The notes under the pieces are model-generated. The model searched no databases, was not told where the DNA came from, and saw only the letters and a program-made list of their open reading frames with translations. Shown one piece after another: positions 17,648-26,381 of a stretch of 64,000 nucleotides of DNA. Position numbers and translations under genes: made by a program. Origin of the DNA: CAVSRC01 sp963743015 (GTDB taxonomy: Bacteria; Pseudomonadota; Alphaproteobacteria; Rhizobiales; Kaistiaceae); NCBI GenBank assembly GCA_963743015.1, contig CAVUOD010000011.1, positions 124,001 to 188,000 of the forward strand, written 5' to 3'. Position 1 is the first letter of the stretch, and each line of letters begins with the position of its first letter.

Positions 17648-18754
17648 ATGCATGTCGTGATCTGCGGCGGCGGCGTCATCGGCTGTTCGACCGCCTATTT
17701 CCTCAGCCGGCGCGGCGCCGAAGTGACGGTGGTCGAGCGCACCGGCATCGCCAATGCCGCCTCGGGCAAGTCGGGCGGCTTCCTGGCGCTCGACTGGTGC
17801 GACGGCCAGCCACTGCAACGGCTTGCCCGCCGCAGCTTTGCGCTCCATGCCGAACTCGCCGCGGCGCTCGGCGGCGAAGCGGCCTGGAACTACCGCCGCA
17901 TGACCACCTATGGCGGCCATGCCGATGCGCGGCGCGATGCGCCGGGGAGCTCCGGCCCGGTCGCATGGGTGTCCGATACGGTCGCGGTCGGCCACCGGCT
18001 CGGCTCGAGCGAAACCACGGCGCAGGTGCATCCCGCCGCCTTCACCAAGGCGATGATGCGGGCGGCCGAGGACCATGGCGCCAAGCTGCGCATCGGCACG
18101 GTCACCGGCATCGTGCAGGCGGACGGCACGGTCACGGGCGTCGCGGTGGACGGCGAGACGCTCGCCGCGCAAGCGGTGGTGATCGCACTGGGGCCATGGT
18201 CGATCCTGGCGGCAGACTGGCTGCCGCTGCCGCCGGTCTATGGGCTCAAGGGCCACAGCCTCGTCTTCGCCACCGGCAACGACGTGCCGGCGGAGGCCCT
18301 GTTCCTCGACTATCGCGAAGCCTCCGGCGCCGCTTCCTCGCCCGAAATGTTTCCGCGCAGCGACGGCACCACCTATGTCTGCGGCATCTCCAGCGAGAGC
18401 CCGCTGCCGGTCGACCCGGCCGCCGTGGTGCCTGACGACGGCGCCATCGACCGGCTGCGGGCGATCTCAGCCGACCTGTCGCCGACGCTGGCGAGCGCAG
18501 AGGTGCTCGCTGCACAGGCCTGCTTCCGCCCGGTGACGCGCGACGGCATGCCTCTGATCGGGCCGATTGCGGGGGTGGCCGGCGCCTATGTGGCCACCGG
18601 CCACAGCGTCTGGGGCATCCTCAACGCGCCGGCGACCGGCGAGGCGATGGCCGAGCTGATCGTCGACGGGGCGGCCCATGCGGTGGACCTGGCACCGTTC
18701 GATCCCGCCCGGCTGCCGCCCTTGCCGCCGGGCAGCCTTCGTAGCGGCGGCTGA
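17648..18754 (+). CDS. FAD-dependent oxidoreductase of the DAO/glycine-oxidase type
   Basis: A 368-residue flavoprotein starting MHVVICGGGVIGCSTAYFLSRRG, with the GGGVIG dinucleotide fold and VVERTGIANAASGKSGGFLA typical of the D-amino-acid oxidase group. The C-terminal FRPVTRDGMPLIGPI and ATGHSVWGILNAPATG complete the FAD site. It is similar to the eukaryotic FOXRED-like and ThiO-like proteins. The 51-codon upstream extension is rejected because the FAD fold begins at ATG 17648. Confidence 0.85.
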   Translation: MHVVICGGGVIGCSTAYFLSRRGAEVTVVERTGIANAASGKSGGFLALDWCDGQPLQRLARRSFALHAELAAALGGEAAWNYRRMTTYGGHADARRDAPGSSGPVAWVSDTVAVGHRLGSSETTAQVHPAAFTKAMMRAAEDHGAKLRIGTVTGIVQADGTVTGVAVDGETLAAQAVVIALGPWSILAADWLPLPPVYGLKGHSLVFATGNDVPAEALFLDYREASGAASSPEMFPRSDGTTYVCGISSESPLPVDPAAVVPDDGAIDRLRAISADLSPTLASAEVLAAQACFRPVTRDGMPLIGPIAGVAGAYVATGHSVWGILNAPATGEAMAELIVDGAAHAVDLAPFDPARLPPLPPGSLRSGG

Positions 18755-18877
18755 GCGGAGGTCCCTTCCTCTGAGACGATCTTTCGCGCTGCGCAACTCG
18801 CTGCCTCTTGAGGCGGGGGTTCTCATGTTGTAAGCCTCATAATCACTATCTAACGCCCCAGAATTGATGGCTGAAAC

Positions 18878-19165
18878 ATGATCAGCGCCGCCCAGCTGCG
18901 TGCCGCGCGCGCACTCCTCGGAATCGACCAGAAGAAACTGGCCGAGCTTTCCGGCCTGTCGGTGCCCACCATCCAGCGCATGGAGGCCAGCGACGGCGTC
19001 ATCCGCGGCACGGTCAATTCGCTGACCAAGCTGATCGCCGCGCTGGAGACCGCCGGCCTGGTGCTGATCGGCGACGGCACCGCCAGCGCCGATGGCGGCC
19101 GCGGGGTGCGGCTGAAGGAGGCGGCGAAGCCGGCCGAGCCGCCGGCTTCAGAGGGCAACGGCTAG
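18878..19165 (+). CDS. Small XRE-type helix-turn-helix regulator
   Basis: A 95-residue protein. Residues 5-65 form a Cro/CI-type HTH (QLRAARALLGIDQKKLAELSG, then SVPTIQRMEAS). A charged low-complexity tail follows. It ends 6 bases before the HyfB-like gene on the same strand, so it is probably the leader gene of that operon and may regulate it. Confidence 0.8.
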   Translation: MISAAQLRAARALLGIDQKKLAELSGLSVPTIQRMEASDGVIRGTVNSLTKLIAALETAGLVLIGDGTASADGGRGVRLKEAAKPAEPPASEGNG

Positions 19166-19171
19166 CGTTCC

Positions 19172-21181
19172 ATGTCCGCCGCCTTTGCCCTCACCTGTGT
19201 TGCGATCCTGCTGTTGAACGGCCTGCTTGCCGTCGCCGTGCGACGGCGGCCGACGGCCAGCGCCACGGTCTATGGCATCGCGCTGGCGATCTCGACGGTG
19301 CTGCTTGCCGGCGCGCTCTGGCGGCTCGTCACCTTCACCTCTGCCGACGCGATCGTGCTGCCGCTGGGCCTGCCCTGGATCGGCGCCCATTTCCGCATCG
19401 ACGCGCTTTCCGCCTTCTTCCTGATGGTGGTCAATCTCGGCGGCGCCGGGGCGAGCCTGTTCGCGCTCGGCTACGGTCGCCATGAACATGCGCCGGAGCG
19501 GGTGCTGCCCTTCTATTCCGTCTTCCTTGCCGCCATGAACCTGGTGGTGCTCGCCGACGACGCCTTCTCGTTCCTGTTCTCGTGGGAATTCATGTCACTG
19601 GCCTCGTGGGCGCTGGTCATGGCCCATCACGAAGAGGCCGAGAACCGGCAGGCCGGCTTCGTCTACATCGTCATGGCCAGCGCCGGCACGCTGGCGCTGC
19701 TGCTCGCCTTCGGGCTCATGGCCGGTGCCACCGGCGGCTACGCCTTCGGCGCCATGCGAACGGCATCGCTGGCGCCATTGGCAAGCGGTCTGGTGCTCAT
19801 CCTCGCTCTGGTCGGCGCCGGTTCCAAGGCGGGCATCGTGCCGCTGCATGTCTGGCTGCCGCTGGCGCACCCGGCGGCGCCCAGCCACGTCTCGGCGCTG
19901 ATGAGCGGCGTGATGACCAAGGTCGCCATCTATGGCTTCATCCGCATTGCCTTCGACCTGGTCGGGCCGCTGCCCTGGTGGTGGGCGACGATCGTGGTCG
20001 TGCTCGGCGGCGTCACCGCCGTGCTCGGCGTGCTCTACGCGCTGATGCAGCACGATCTGAAAAGGCTGCTCGCCTATCACACGGTCGAGAACATCGGCAT
20101 CATCTTCATCGGCCTGGGTCTCGCGCTCGGCTTCCGGACCAACGGCATGCAGGCGGCGGCGGCGCTGGCGATGACCGCGGCGCTGTTCCACGTCTTCAAC
20201 CATTCGCTGTTCAAGAGCCTGCTGTTCTTCGGTTCCGGCGCCGTCCTCAACGCCACCGGGACACGCGACATGGAGCGCCTCGGCGGGCTGATCCACCGCA
20301 TGCCGGTGACGGCCTTCGCCTTTCTCGCCGGCAGCGCGGCCATCTCGGCCCTGCCACCACTCAACGGCTTCGTCTCCGAATGGCTGACCTTCCAGGCCAT
20401 CCTGCTCAGCCCCGATCTGCCGCAATGGGACCTCAAGATCATGGTGCCGGCGGTGGGCGCGCTGCTGGCGCTGTCGGCGGCGCTCGCCGCCGCCTGCTTC
20501 GTCAAGGCCTATGGCGTGAGCTTCCTCGGCCGGCCGCGGAGCGATGCGGCGGCGAAGGCCAAGGAGGTCGACCGCTTCTCGCTTGCCGCCATGCTGGCGC
20601 TCGCCGCCCTCTGCCTCGTCGCCGGCGTCTTCCCCGGCGTCGTCATCGACGGCCTGTCGCCGGTCGCGACGCTGCTCACCGGCGCCCGCATGCCGGTACA
20701 GTCGGCGGTGTCGTGGTTGTCCATCGTTCCGGTCGCGGCGAGCCGCAGCTCCTATAACGGCCTCTTGGTCTTCGTCTTCATCGTGCTCTCGGCGGGGATC
20801 GGCGTTCTCGCCATCCACCGCTTCGCCTCGCGGACGTCGCGCCGGGCACCGGCCTGGGACTGCGGCTTTCCCGATGCGAGTCCGGCGACGCAATACAGCG
20901 CTTCCAGCTTCGCCCAGCCGATCCGCCGGGTCTATGCCAGCACGCTGTTCGCCGCCCGCGAGACGGTCGACATGCCGGCGCCCGGCGACATGCGCGCGGC
21001 CACCATCCATGTCACCGTGCGCGATCTCATCTGGGAAACGCTCTATCTGCCGGTGGCCGCATTCGTGGGCAGCGCCGCCACCACGCTCAACCGCTTCCAG
21101 TTCCTGACCATCCGCCGCTATCTCAGTCTCGTCTTCGCGGCGCTGGTCGCCCTGCTCCTGGTGCTGGCGATATGGACGTGA
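19172..21181 (+). CDS. HyfB-type membrane subunit (NuoL/antiporter-like) of an energy-converting complex
   Basis: A 669-residue, roughly 16-helix protein of the hydrogenase-4 subunit B group. It carries the antiporter-type glutamate in LFSWEFMSLASWALV and the lysine and histidine of GAGSKAGIVPLHVWLPLAHPAAPSHVSALMSGVMTK, which line the proton path in complex I antiporter subunits. A hydrophilic loop near residues 560-600 is followed by a last helix, as in HyfB. It is first of six overlapping genes, and overlaps the next by 10 bases. Confidence 0.9.
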   Translation: MSAAFALTCVAILLLNGLLAVAVRRRPTASATVYGIALAISTVLLAGALWRLVTFTSADAIVLPLGLPWIGAHFRIDALSAFFLMVVNLGGAGASLFALGYGRHEHAPERVLPFYSVFLAAMNLVVLADDAFSFLFSWEFMSLASWALVMAHHEEAENRQAGFVYIVMASAGTLALLLAFGLMAGATGGYAFGAMRTASLAPLASGLVLILALVGAGSKAGIVPLHVWLPLAHPAAPSHVSALMSGVMTKVAIYGFIRIAFDLVGPLPWWWATIVVVLGGVTAVLGVLYALMQHDLKRLLAYHTVENIGIIFIGLGLALGFRTNGMQAAAALAMTAALFHVFNHSLFKSLLFFGSGAVLNATGTRDMERLGGLIHRMPVTAFAFLAGSAAISALPPLNGFVSEWLTFQAILLSPDLPQWDLKIMVPAVGALLALSAALAAACFVKAYGVSFLGRPRSDAAAKAKEVDRFSLAAMLALAALCLVAGVFPGVVIDGLSPVATLLTGARMPVQSAVSWLSIVPVAASRSSYNGLLVFVFIVLSAGIGVLAIHRFASRTSRRAPAWDCGFPDASPATQYSASSFAQPIRRVYASTLFAARETVDMPAPGDMRAATIHVTVRDLIWETLYLPVAAFVGSAATTLNRFQFLTIRRYLSLVFAALVALLLVLAIWT

Positions 21182-22128
21182 TCCTCAACCTCGCCGTCCA
21201 GGGCCTGCAGATGATCGTGGTGCTGGCTCTGGCGCCGCTCTTGACCGGCTTCGTGCGCAAGGTGAAGGCGCGGCTCGTGCGCCGGCAGGGACCGCCGCTC
21301 ATCCAGCCCTATCGCGACCTCGCCAAGCTGATGCGCAAGGAGGTGGTACTGGCCGAGAACGCCTCGTGGCTGTTCCGCGCCGTACCCTATCTCGTCTTCG
21401 CCGGCACCTGGGTGGCGGCGGCGCTGGTGCCGACCTTTGCCACCGGCCTCATCTTCTCATGGTCGGCCGATCTCATCGCCATCATTGCCCTGCTCGGCAG
21501 CGCCCGCTTCTTCCTTGCGCTCGCCGGCATGGACGTCGGCACGTCCTTCGGCGGCATCGGCTCCAGCCGTGAGATGATGATCGCCTCGCTGGCCGAGCCG
21601 GCGATGATCATGATGGTCTTTTCGCTGGCCCTGATCGCCGGGTCGACGCAGCTTTCCACCGTGGCGGCCGAACTTGCCGCCGGCGTCGGTCTGCGCGTCT
21701 CGCTGGGCCTGGCGCTGGTCGCCCTGGTGATGGTGGCAATTGCCGAGACCGGGCGGATTCCGGTCGACAATCCGGCGACGCATCTGGAACTGACCATGGT
21801 TCACGAGGCGATGATCCTGGAATATTCCGGCCGCCACCTGGCGGTGATCGAGCTCGCCGCCTCGCTCAAGCTGTTGCTCTACGTTTCGCTGATCGCCTGC
21901 GTCTTCGTACCCTGGGGCATTGCGCCGCCCGGCGCAGCACCGGCGGCTTTCGTGCTCGGCTTTGCGGCATATGTCGCCAAGCTGGCGGTCGGCGGGGCGC
22001 TGCTCGCCGTCTTCGAGACAACCATCGCCAAGATGCGCGTCTTCCGCGTGCCCGAGTTCATGGGCGCCGGGCTGATGCTCGGCCTGCTCGGCACCCTCCT
22101 CCTCTTCGTGACGCGGACCCTGCAATGA
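21172..22128 (+). CDS. HyfC-type membrane subunit (NuoH-like)
   Basis: A 318-residue membrane protein with eight or so helices. The NuoH/HycD hallmarks are VRRQGPPLIQPYRDLAKLMRKE near the start and ETGRIPVDNPATHLELTMVHEAMILEYSG, which holds the acidic residues of the quinone/ion-coupling channel. It anchors the soluble arm to the membrane. Overlaps: 10 bases with the preceding gene and 4 (ATGA) with the next. Confidence 0.9.
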   Translation: MDVILNLAVQGLQMIVVLALAPLLTGFVRKVKARLVRRQGPPLIQPYRDLAKLMRKEVVLAENASWLFRAVPYLVFAGTWVAAALVPTFATGLIFSWSADLIAIIALLGSARFFLALAGMDVGTSFGGIGSSREMMIASLAEPAMIMMVFSLALIAGSTQLSTVAAELAAGVGLRVSLGLALVALVMVAIAETGRIPVDNPATHLELTMVHEAMILEYSGRHLAVIELAASLKLLLYVSLIACVFVPWGIAPPGAAPAAFVLGFAAYVAKLAVGGALLAVFETTIAKMRVFRVPEFMGAGLMLGLLGTLLLFVTRTLQ

Positions 22129-22799
22129 TCGGCACCGGCGTCGGCATCGAATTCGACATCGCCCATCTGCTCGCCGGCGGCCTGGTGCTGATGAGCTTCG
22201 TGCTGCTCTACCAGGACCGCATGTATGCCCTGATCAACGTCTATGCCGTGCATGCGGTCGTGCTGGCGCTGTCGGTGGCCTGGCAGGCGCTGGTGCAGAA
22301 CGCGCCGCACCTGTTCGTCACCGCGGCAATCGCGCTTGCCTTCAAGGCCATCGTCATCCCGACGGCGCTGCATCGCATGGTCGCGCGCTTCGGCATCCAC
22401 CGCCAGATCGAGGCGGTCGGCGGCGTCGCGGCGACGATGCTCGCCGGCATGGCGCTGGTGGCCCTGTCGATGGTGGTGATGCTGCGGGTGACGGCGGCGG
22501 CCGGCCCGCTGGCGCGCGAGGACATGGCCTTCGCCCTGTCGGTGGTGCTGCTCGGGCTGCTGATGATGGTGACACGGCGGAACGCCGTCTCTCAGGTGAT
22601 CGGCTTCATGTCGCTGGAGAACGGGCTGGTGCTCGCCGCCACCGGCGCCAAGGGGATGCCGCTGGTGGTCGAGATCAGCGTCGCCTTCTCCATCCTCATT
22701 GCCTTCATCGTCATCGGCATCTTCCTGTTCCGCATTCGCGAGCGCTTCGACACGGTGGACGTGCACGTGCTCGACCGCTTCCGGGGAGAACAGCCGTGA
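22125..22799 (+). CDS. HyfE-type membrane subunit
   Basis: A 224-residue, hydrophobic HyfE-family protein, which combines NuoK-like helices with extra ones. VIGFMSLENGLVLAATGAKGMPLVVE is a NuoK-like segment with the buried glutamate. It overlaps its neighbours by 4 bases at each end. Confidence 0.87.
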   Translation: MIGTGVGIEFDIAHLLAGGLVLMSFVLLYQDRMYALINVYAVHAVVLALSVAWQALVQNAPHLFVTAAIALAFKAIVIPTALHRMVARFGIHRQIEAVGGVAATMLAGMALVALSMVVMLRVTAAAGPLAREDMAFALSVVLLGLLMMVTRRNAVSQVIGFMSLENGLVLAATGAKGMPLVVEISVAFSILIAFIVIGIFLFRIRERFDTVDVHVLDRFRGEQP

Positions 22800-24241
22800 G
22801 CGGGCTTTCGATCGAGATCGCCATCCTGGCCATTCCGCTGGCAGCGGCCGGATTGCTGGCGGCGCTACCCGGCTACCGGCTGACGGCGCGGCTCAACGTT
22901 GCGGCGAGCCTCGCCACGCTGATCGCGGCGCTGCTGCTCTTCGTCGTGCCGCGTCCCGAGCCCGGCCGCTATCTGCTGATCGACGACCTCAATATCGTCT
23001 TCGTGGTGCTGACCACCTTCGTCGCCTTCACCACCAGCGTGTTTTCCGCCAGCTACATCGGCCACGAGCTGGAGACCGGGCGGCTGACACCGGCGTATCT
23101 GCGTTTCTACCACGCCATGTACCAGCTGATGATGTTCGGCATGAACCTGGCGCTGATCGCCAACAATATCGGCGTCATGTGGGTGGCGATCGAGCTGGCG
23201 ACGCTGAGCACGGTGCTGATGGTCGGCATCTACCGCACGCACGAAGCGCTGGAAGCGGCGTGGAAGTATTTCATCCTCGGCAGCGTCGGCATCGCACTGG
23301 CGCTGTTCGGCACCATCCTGGTCTACATGGCGGCGCGGCCGGTGATCGGCGAGGGGCCGGACGCCATGGTGTGGACGGTGCTGGTCGAGAAGGCGAGCCA
23401 GTTCGACCCGGCGCTGCTCAACCTCGCCTTCATTTTCCTGCTGCTCGGCTACGGCACCAAGGTGGGCCTGGCGCCGCTGCATGCCTGGCTGCCCGACGCC
23501 CACGCCGAAGGCCCGACGCCGATCTCGGCGGTGCTCTCCGGCCTGCTGCTCAACGTCGCGCTCTATGCGGTGCTGCGCTTCAAGCTGCTGCTGGCGGCCA
23601 ACAGCAACGCGCTGGCGCCGGGACCGCTGCTGGTGATGATGGGCCTCTCATCACTGGTCTTCGCCGCCTTCATGCTCTACCGGCGGCGCGACATAAAACG
23701 CTTCTTCGCCTATTCGTCGATCGAACACATGGGCATCATCGCCTTTGCCTTCGGCATGGGCGGGCCGCTGGCCAATTTCGCAGGCCTCTACCACATGGTC
23801 ATGCACTCGCTGACCAAGTCGGGCATCTTCTTCGCCGTCGGCCATGTGGCGCAGGTCAAGGGCACGCAGAAGATCGCCGACATCAAGGGGCTGACCGCCA
23901 GCCATCCGGTGCTCGGCTGGGCGCTGGCGCTGGGCGTGGTCGCCATCGCCGGACTGCCGCCGCTCGGCGTCTTCATGAGCGAGTTCCTGGTGGTCTCGTC
24001 GACCTTCGCGCGCGCGCCGCTGCTGGCGCTGATCTTCGTCGCCGGCCTGCTGATCGCCTTTGCCGCGCTCATGCTGCGCCTGCAGGGGCTGGTCTTCGGC
24101 GAGCCGACGGGCAGCACGGCGCCGGTCAAGGCCTCCTACATACCGATGTTCGTTCATTTCGTTCTGGTGCTCATCGCCGGCTTCTACATGCCGCCGATGC
24201 TGGTCACCTGGTTCGAGCACATTGCGGGGCTGCTCGGATGA
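22796..24241 (+). CDS. HyfF-type membrane subunit (second antiporter-like module)
   Basis: A 481-residue protein with about 14 helices. The conserved antiporter glutamate is in MWVAIELATLSTVLMVG and the lysine is in LLLGYGTKVGLAPLHAWLPDAHAEGPTPISAVLSG. With HyfB it gives the complex two putative ion channels. It overlaps the large-subunit gene by 4 bases. Confidence 0.9.
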   Translation: MSGLSIEIAILAIPLAAAGLLAALPGYRLTARLNVAASLATLIAALLLFVVPRPEPGRYLLIDDLNIVFVVLTTFVAFTTSVFSASYIGHELETGRLTPAYLRFYHAMYQLMMFGMNLALIANNIGVMWVAIELATLSTVLMVGIYRTHEALEAAWKYFILGSVGIALALFGTILVYMAARPVIGEGPDAMVWTVLVEKASQFDPALLNLAFIFLLLGYGTKVGLAPLHAWLPDAHAEGPTPISAVLSGLLLNVALYAVLRFKLLLAANSNALAPGPLLVMMGLSSLVFAAFMLYRRRDIKRFFAYSSIEHMGIIAFAFGMGGPLANFAGLYHMVMHSLTKSGIFFAVGHVAQVKGTQKIADIKGLTASHPVLGWALALGVVAIAGLPPLGVFMSEFLVVSSTFARAPLLALIFVAGLLIAFAALMLRLQGLVFGEPTGSTAPVKASYIPMFVHFVLVLIAGFYMPPMLVTWFEHIAGLLG

Positions 24242-25779
24242 CCGCCCGCGACGCCCTCATCGCCCGTGGGAGCCCGGTTGCCGGCCATCGGCCGTGGCCG
24301 CGGATCGTGGTCGATACCGACGGCTGGCGGGACGTCATCGCGGCACTGGCCGCGGGCGAATTGTCGCTGGTGAGCGAATGGGGCGAGCCGGACATGGTGC
24401 ACATGGCGGTCGCCGACGAGGGCGGCCTGGCGGTGGTAAGCCTCGCCGCGCCCGACGGGCACTTCCCGAGCGTCGGCGCCAGCCATCCGCCGGCCATCCG
24501 GCTGGAGCGTGCCATGGCCGACCTCTACGGGCTGACGCCCGGCGGCGCGGTCGACACCAGGCCGTGGCTCGACCATGGCCGGTGGGAGGTGGAACAGCCG
24601 CTCGACGGGAAGGGCGGCATGGCGACGCCACCATCCGAAATCTCCACAGGCGCAGGCGGCGTGCCGCCGGCAACGCCCTATGTCTTCCTGCCGGTCGAAG
24701 GCGAGAGCCTGCACCAGATCCCGGTGGGGCCGGTGCATGCCGGCATCATCGAGCCGGGCCATTTCCGCTTCACCGCCGCCGGCGAGACGGTCGTGCGTCT
24801 GGAGGAGCGGCTGGGCTACGTCCACAAAGGGCTGGACGGGCTGATGGCCGGCGCCGACATCGCACGCGCGGCCAAGCTCGCCGGCCGCACCTCGGGCGAT
24901 TCGACGGTCGCCTATGCCTATGCCTTCGCCCGCGCGGTGGAGGCGGCGCTGGCGGTGGAGGTGCCGCGGCGCGCGGTCTGGCTGCGCGCGCTGATGGCCG
25001 AACTGGAGCGGCTGGCTAATCATCTTGGCGACATCGGCGCCATCTGCAACGACGCCGCCTTCGCGCTGATGCTCGCCCATGCGGCGGCGCTGCGCGAGCG
25101 GGTGCTGCGCTTTTCGGCGCTCGCCTTCGGCCACCGGCTGATGATGGACGCCATCGTGCCGGGCGGCGTTGCCGTCGATCTCGCCGACGCGGCGACGGTC
25201 GCATTGCAGGAGTTGCTTGCCGAGATGTGGGAGGTGTTCCCGCGCCTGGTCAATCTCTACGACAATACGGCGTCACTGCAGGATCGCACCGTCGGCACCG
25301 GAATTCTGACCGCGGACCTTGCGCGACAGTTCGCCGTCGGCGGCCCCATCGGACGCGCTTCCGGCCGTACGTTCGACACGCGCCGCGCCCTGCCTTATCC
25401 GCCCTATGACAGTCTCAAATTCAGGGTGTCGGTGCGCGAAGACGGCGACGTCAATGCGCGCGTCTGGCTGCGCATCCGCGAGGTCGAGCAGAGCCTCTTG
25501 CTGCTCGAGCGAATCGCGGGCGAACTGCCGCAGGGAGCGCTCAGCGCCGATTTGCCGCGCCGCGCCGGCGAAGGCACCGGGCTGGTCGAAGGCTTCCGCG
25601 GCGACATATTCGTCTGGCTGCGCGTCGATGGGCAGGGTCGCATCGCGCGCTGCCACCTGCGCGATCCGTCCTGGTTCCAGTGGCCGCTGCTGGAGGCAGC
25701 CATCGAGGGCAACATCGTCGCCGACTTCCCGCTCTGCAACAAATCCTTCAACTGCTCCTATTCCGGACACGACCTCTAG
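24238..25779 (+). CDS. HyfG-type large subunit (NuoC-NuoD fusion) lacking nickel-iron ligands
   Basis: A 513-residue soluble subunit. Residues 20-110 resemble NuoC (HFPSVGASHPPAIRLERAMADLYG); residues 160-513 resemble NuoD and hydrogenase large subunits. Where hydrogenases have RxCGxC the sequence reads KLAGRTSGDS (about 213-222), with no cysteine. The C-terminus has C500 and C506 in CNKSFNCSYSGHDL, not the DPCxxCxxH of hydrogenases. So no NiFe centre can form, and the protein belongs to the energy-converting-hydrogenase-related (Ehr) class. The start ATGA overlaps the HyfF stop; the much longer open frame upstream is a shadow. Confidence 0.88.
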   Translation: MTARDALIARGSPVAGHRPWPRIVVDTDGWRDVIAALAAGELSLVSEWGEPDMVHMAVADEGGLAVVSLAAPDGHFPSVGASHPPAIRLERAMADLYGLTPGGAVDTRPWLDHGRWEVEQPLDGKGGMATPPSEISTGAGGVPPATPYVFLPVEGESLHQIPVGPVHAGIIEPGHFRFTAAGETVVRLEERLGYVHKGLDGLMAGADIARAAKLAGRTSGDSTVAYAYAFARAVEAALAVEVPRRAVWLRALMAELERLANHLGDIGAICNDAAFALMLAHAAALRERVLRFSALAFGHRLMMDAIVPGGVAVDLADAATVALQELLAEMWEVFPRLVNLYDNTASLQDRTVGTGILTADLARQFAVGGPIGRASGRTFDTRRALPYPPYDSLKFRVSVREDGDVNARVWLRIREVEQSLLLLERIAGELPQGALSADLPRRAGEGTGLVEGFRGDIFVWLRVDGQGRIARCHLRDPSWFQWPLLEAAIEGNIVADFPLCNKSFNCSYSGHDL

Positions 25780-25784
25780 CCGCC

Positions 25785-26303
25785 ATGCGCAAGCTCCTCT
25801 TCCAGGGCCTGATCCACGCCCCGCTCACCGAGCCGCCGCCGGCTGCCGAGGACGAGGACCTGGCCAAGCTGGCGCGCGAACTCGATCTCGCCGCACGGCG
25901 TCGTCTCGGCCGCAGTCTCGCCATCCGCCAGGTGGATGCGGGCTCGTGCAACGGTTGCGAGCTGGAGATCCACGCGCTCAACAATGTCTTCTACGATCTG
26001 GAGCGCTTCGGTCTCAGTTTCGTCGCTTCGCCACGCCATGCCGACGTGCTACTGGTCACCGGGCCGGTAACCAGGAACATGGCGGAAGCCCTGGCGCGCA
26101 CCCATGCGGCCACACCCGACCCGAAATGGGTGGTGGCGGTCGGTGCCTGCGCGCATGACGGGGGCGTTTTTGCCGGTTCCTATGCGGTTGCCGGCGGCGT
26201 TTCGGCGGTCGTGCCCGTCGACCTCACCATCGCCGGCTGTCCGCCGACGCCGATCGACCTGCTCAAGGGCCTATTGACACTGATACCCAGTGCCCGATCT
26301 TGA
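25785..26303 (+). CDS. HyfI-type small subunit (NuoB-like, one [4Fe-4S] cluster)
   Basis: A 172-residue protein with all four ligands of the N2-type cluster: C55 and C58 in SCNGCE, C122 in GACA and C152 in AGCPPTP. The N-terminal 45 residues are charged and helical. It would hand electrons to the large-subunit site. It is last of the six-gene set, 5 bases after HyfG. No HyfH/NuoI-type ferredoxin subunit follows. Confidence 0.9.
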   Translation: MRKLLFQGLIHAPLTEPPPAAEDEDLAKLARELDLAARRRLGRSLAIRQVDAGSCNGCELEIHALNNVFYDLERFGLSFVASPRHADVLLVTGPVTRNMAEALARTHAATPDPKWVVAVGACAHDGGVFAGSYAVAGGVSAVVPVDLTIAGCPPTPIDLLKGLLTLIPSARS

Positions 26304-26340
26304 CCGTCTTGAGGCACGTCAATGTTCGGTTAACGGGCAC
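26290..26340 (+). other. Hairpin after the Ehr genes
   Basis: GTGCCCG and CGGGCAC, with a further TTGACCG/CGGTTAA near-match, give a long imperfect stem. There is no T-run. It could mark RNA processing between the membrane-complex and flavoprotein messages. Confidence 0.4.
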
Positions 26341-26381
26341 CGATCAGGTTGCCGGCAACTTTCCAGAGGGGCCGATCCAGA

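Noticed and set aside
19595..21010. Long minus-strand frame of 471 codons
   Set aside because: Shadow of HyfB, with His/Arg/Gln/Asp-rich composition typical of antisense frames at high GC.
22699..25779. A 1,026-codon open frame apparently fusing HyfF and HyfG
   Set aside because: The first half is out of frame with HyfF and has no family similarity. HyfG starts at ATG 24238, overlapping the HyfF stop.
24238..26303. A true NiFe hydrogenase
   Set aside because: Both CxxC ligand pairs are missing from the large subunit, and no maturation genes (hyp) are nearby.
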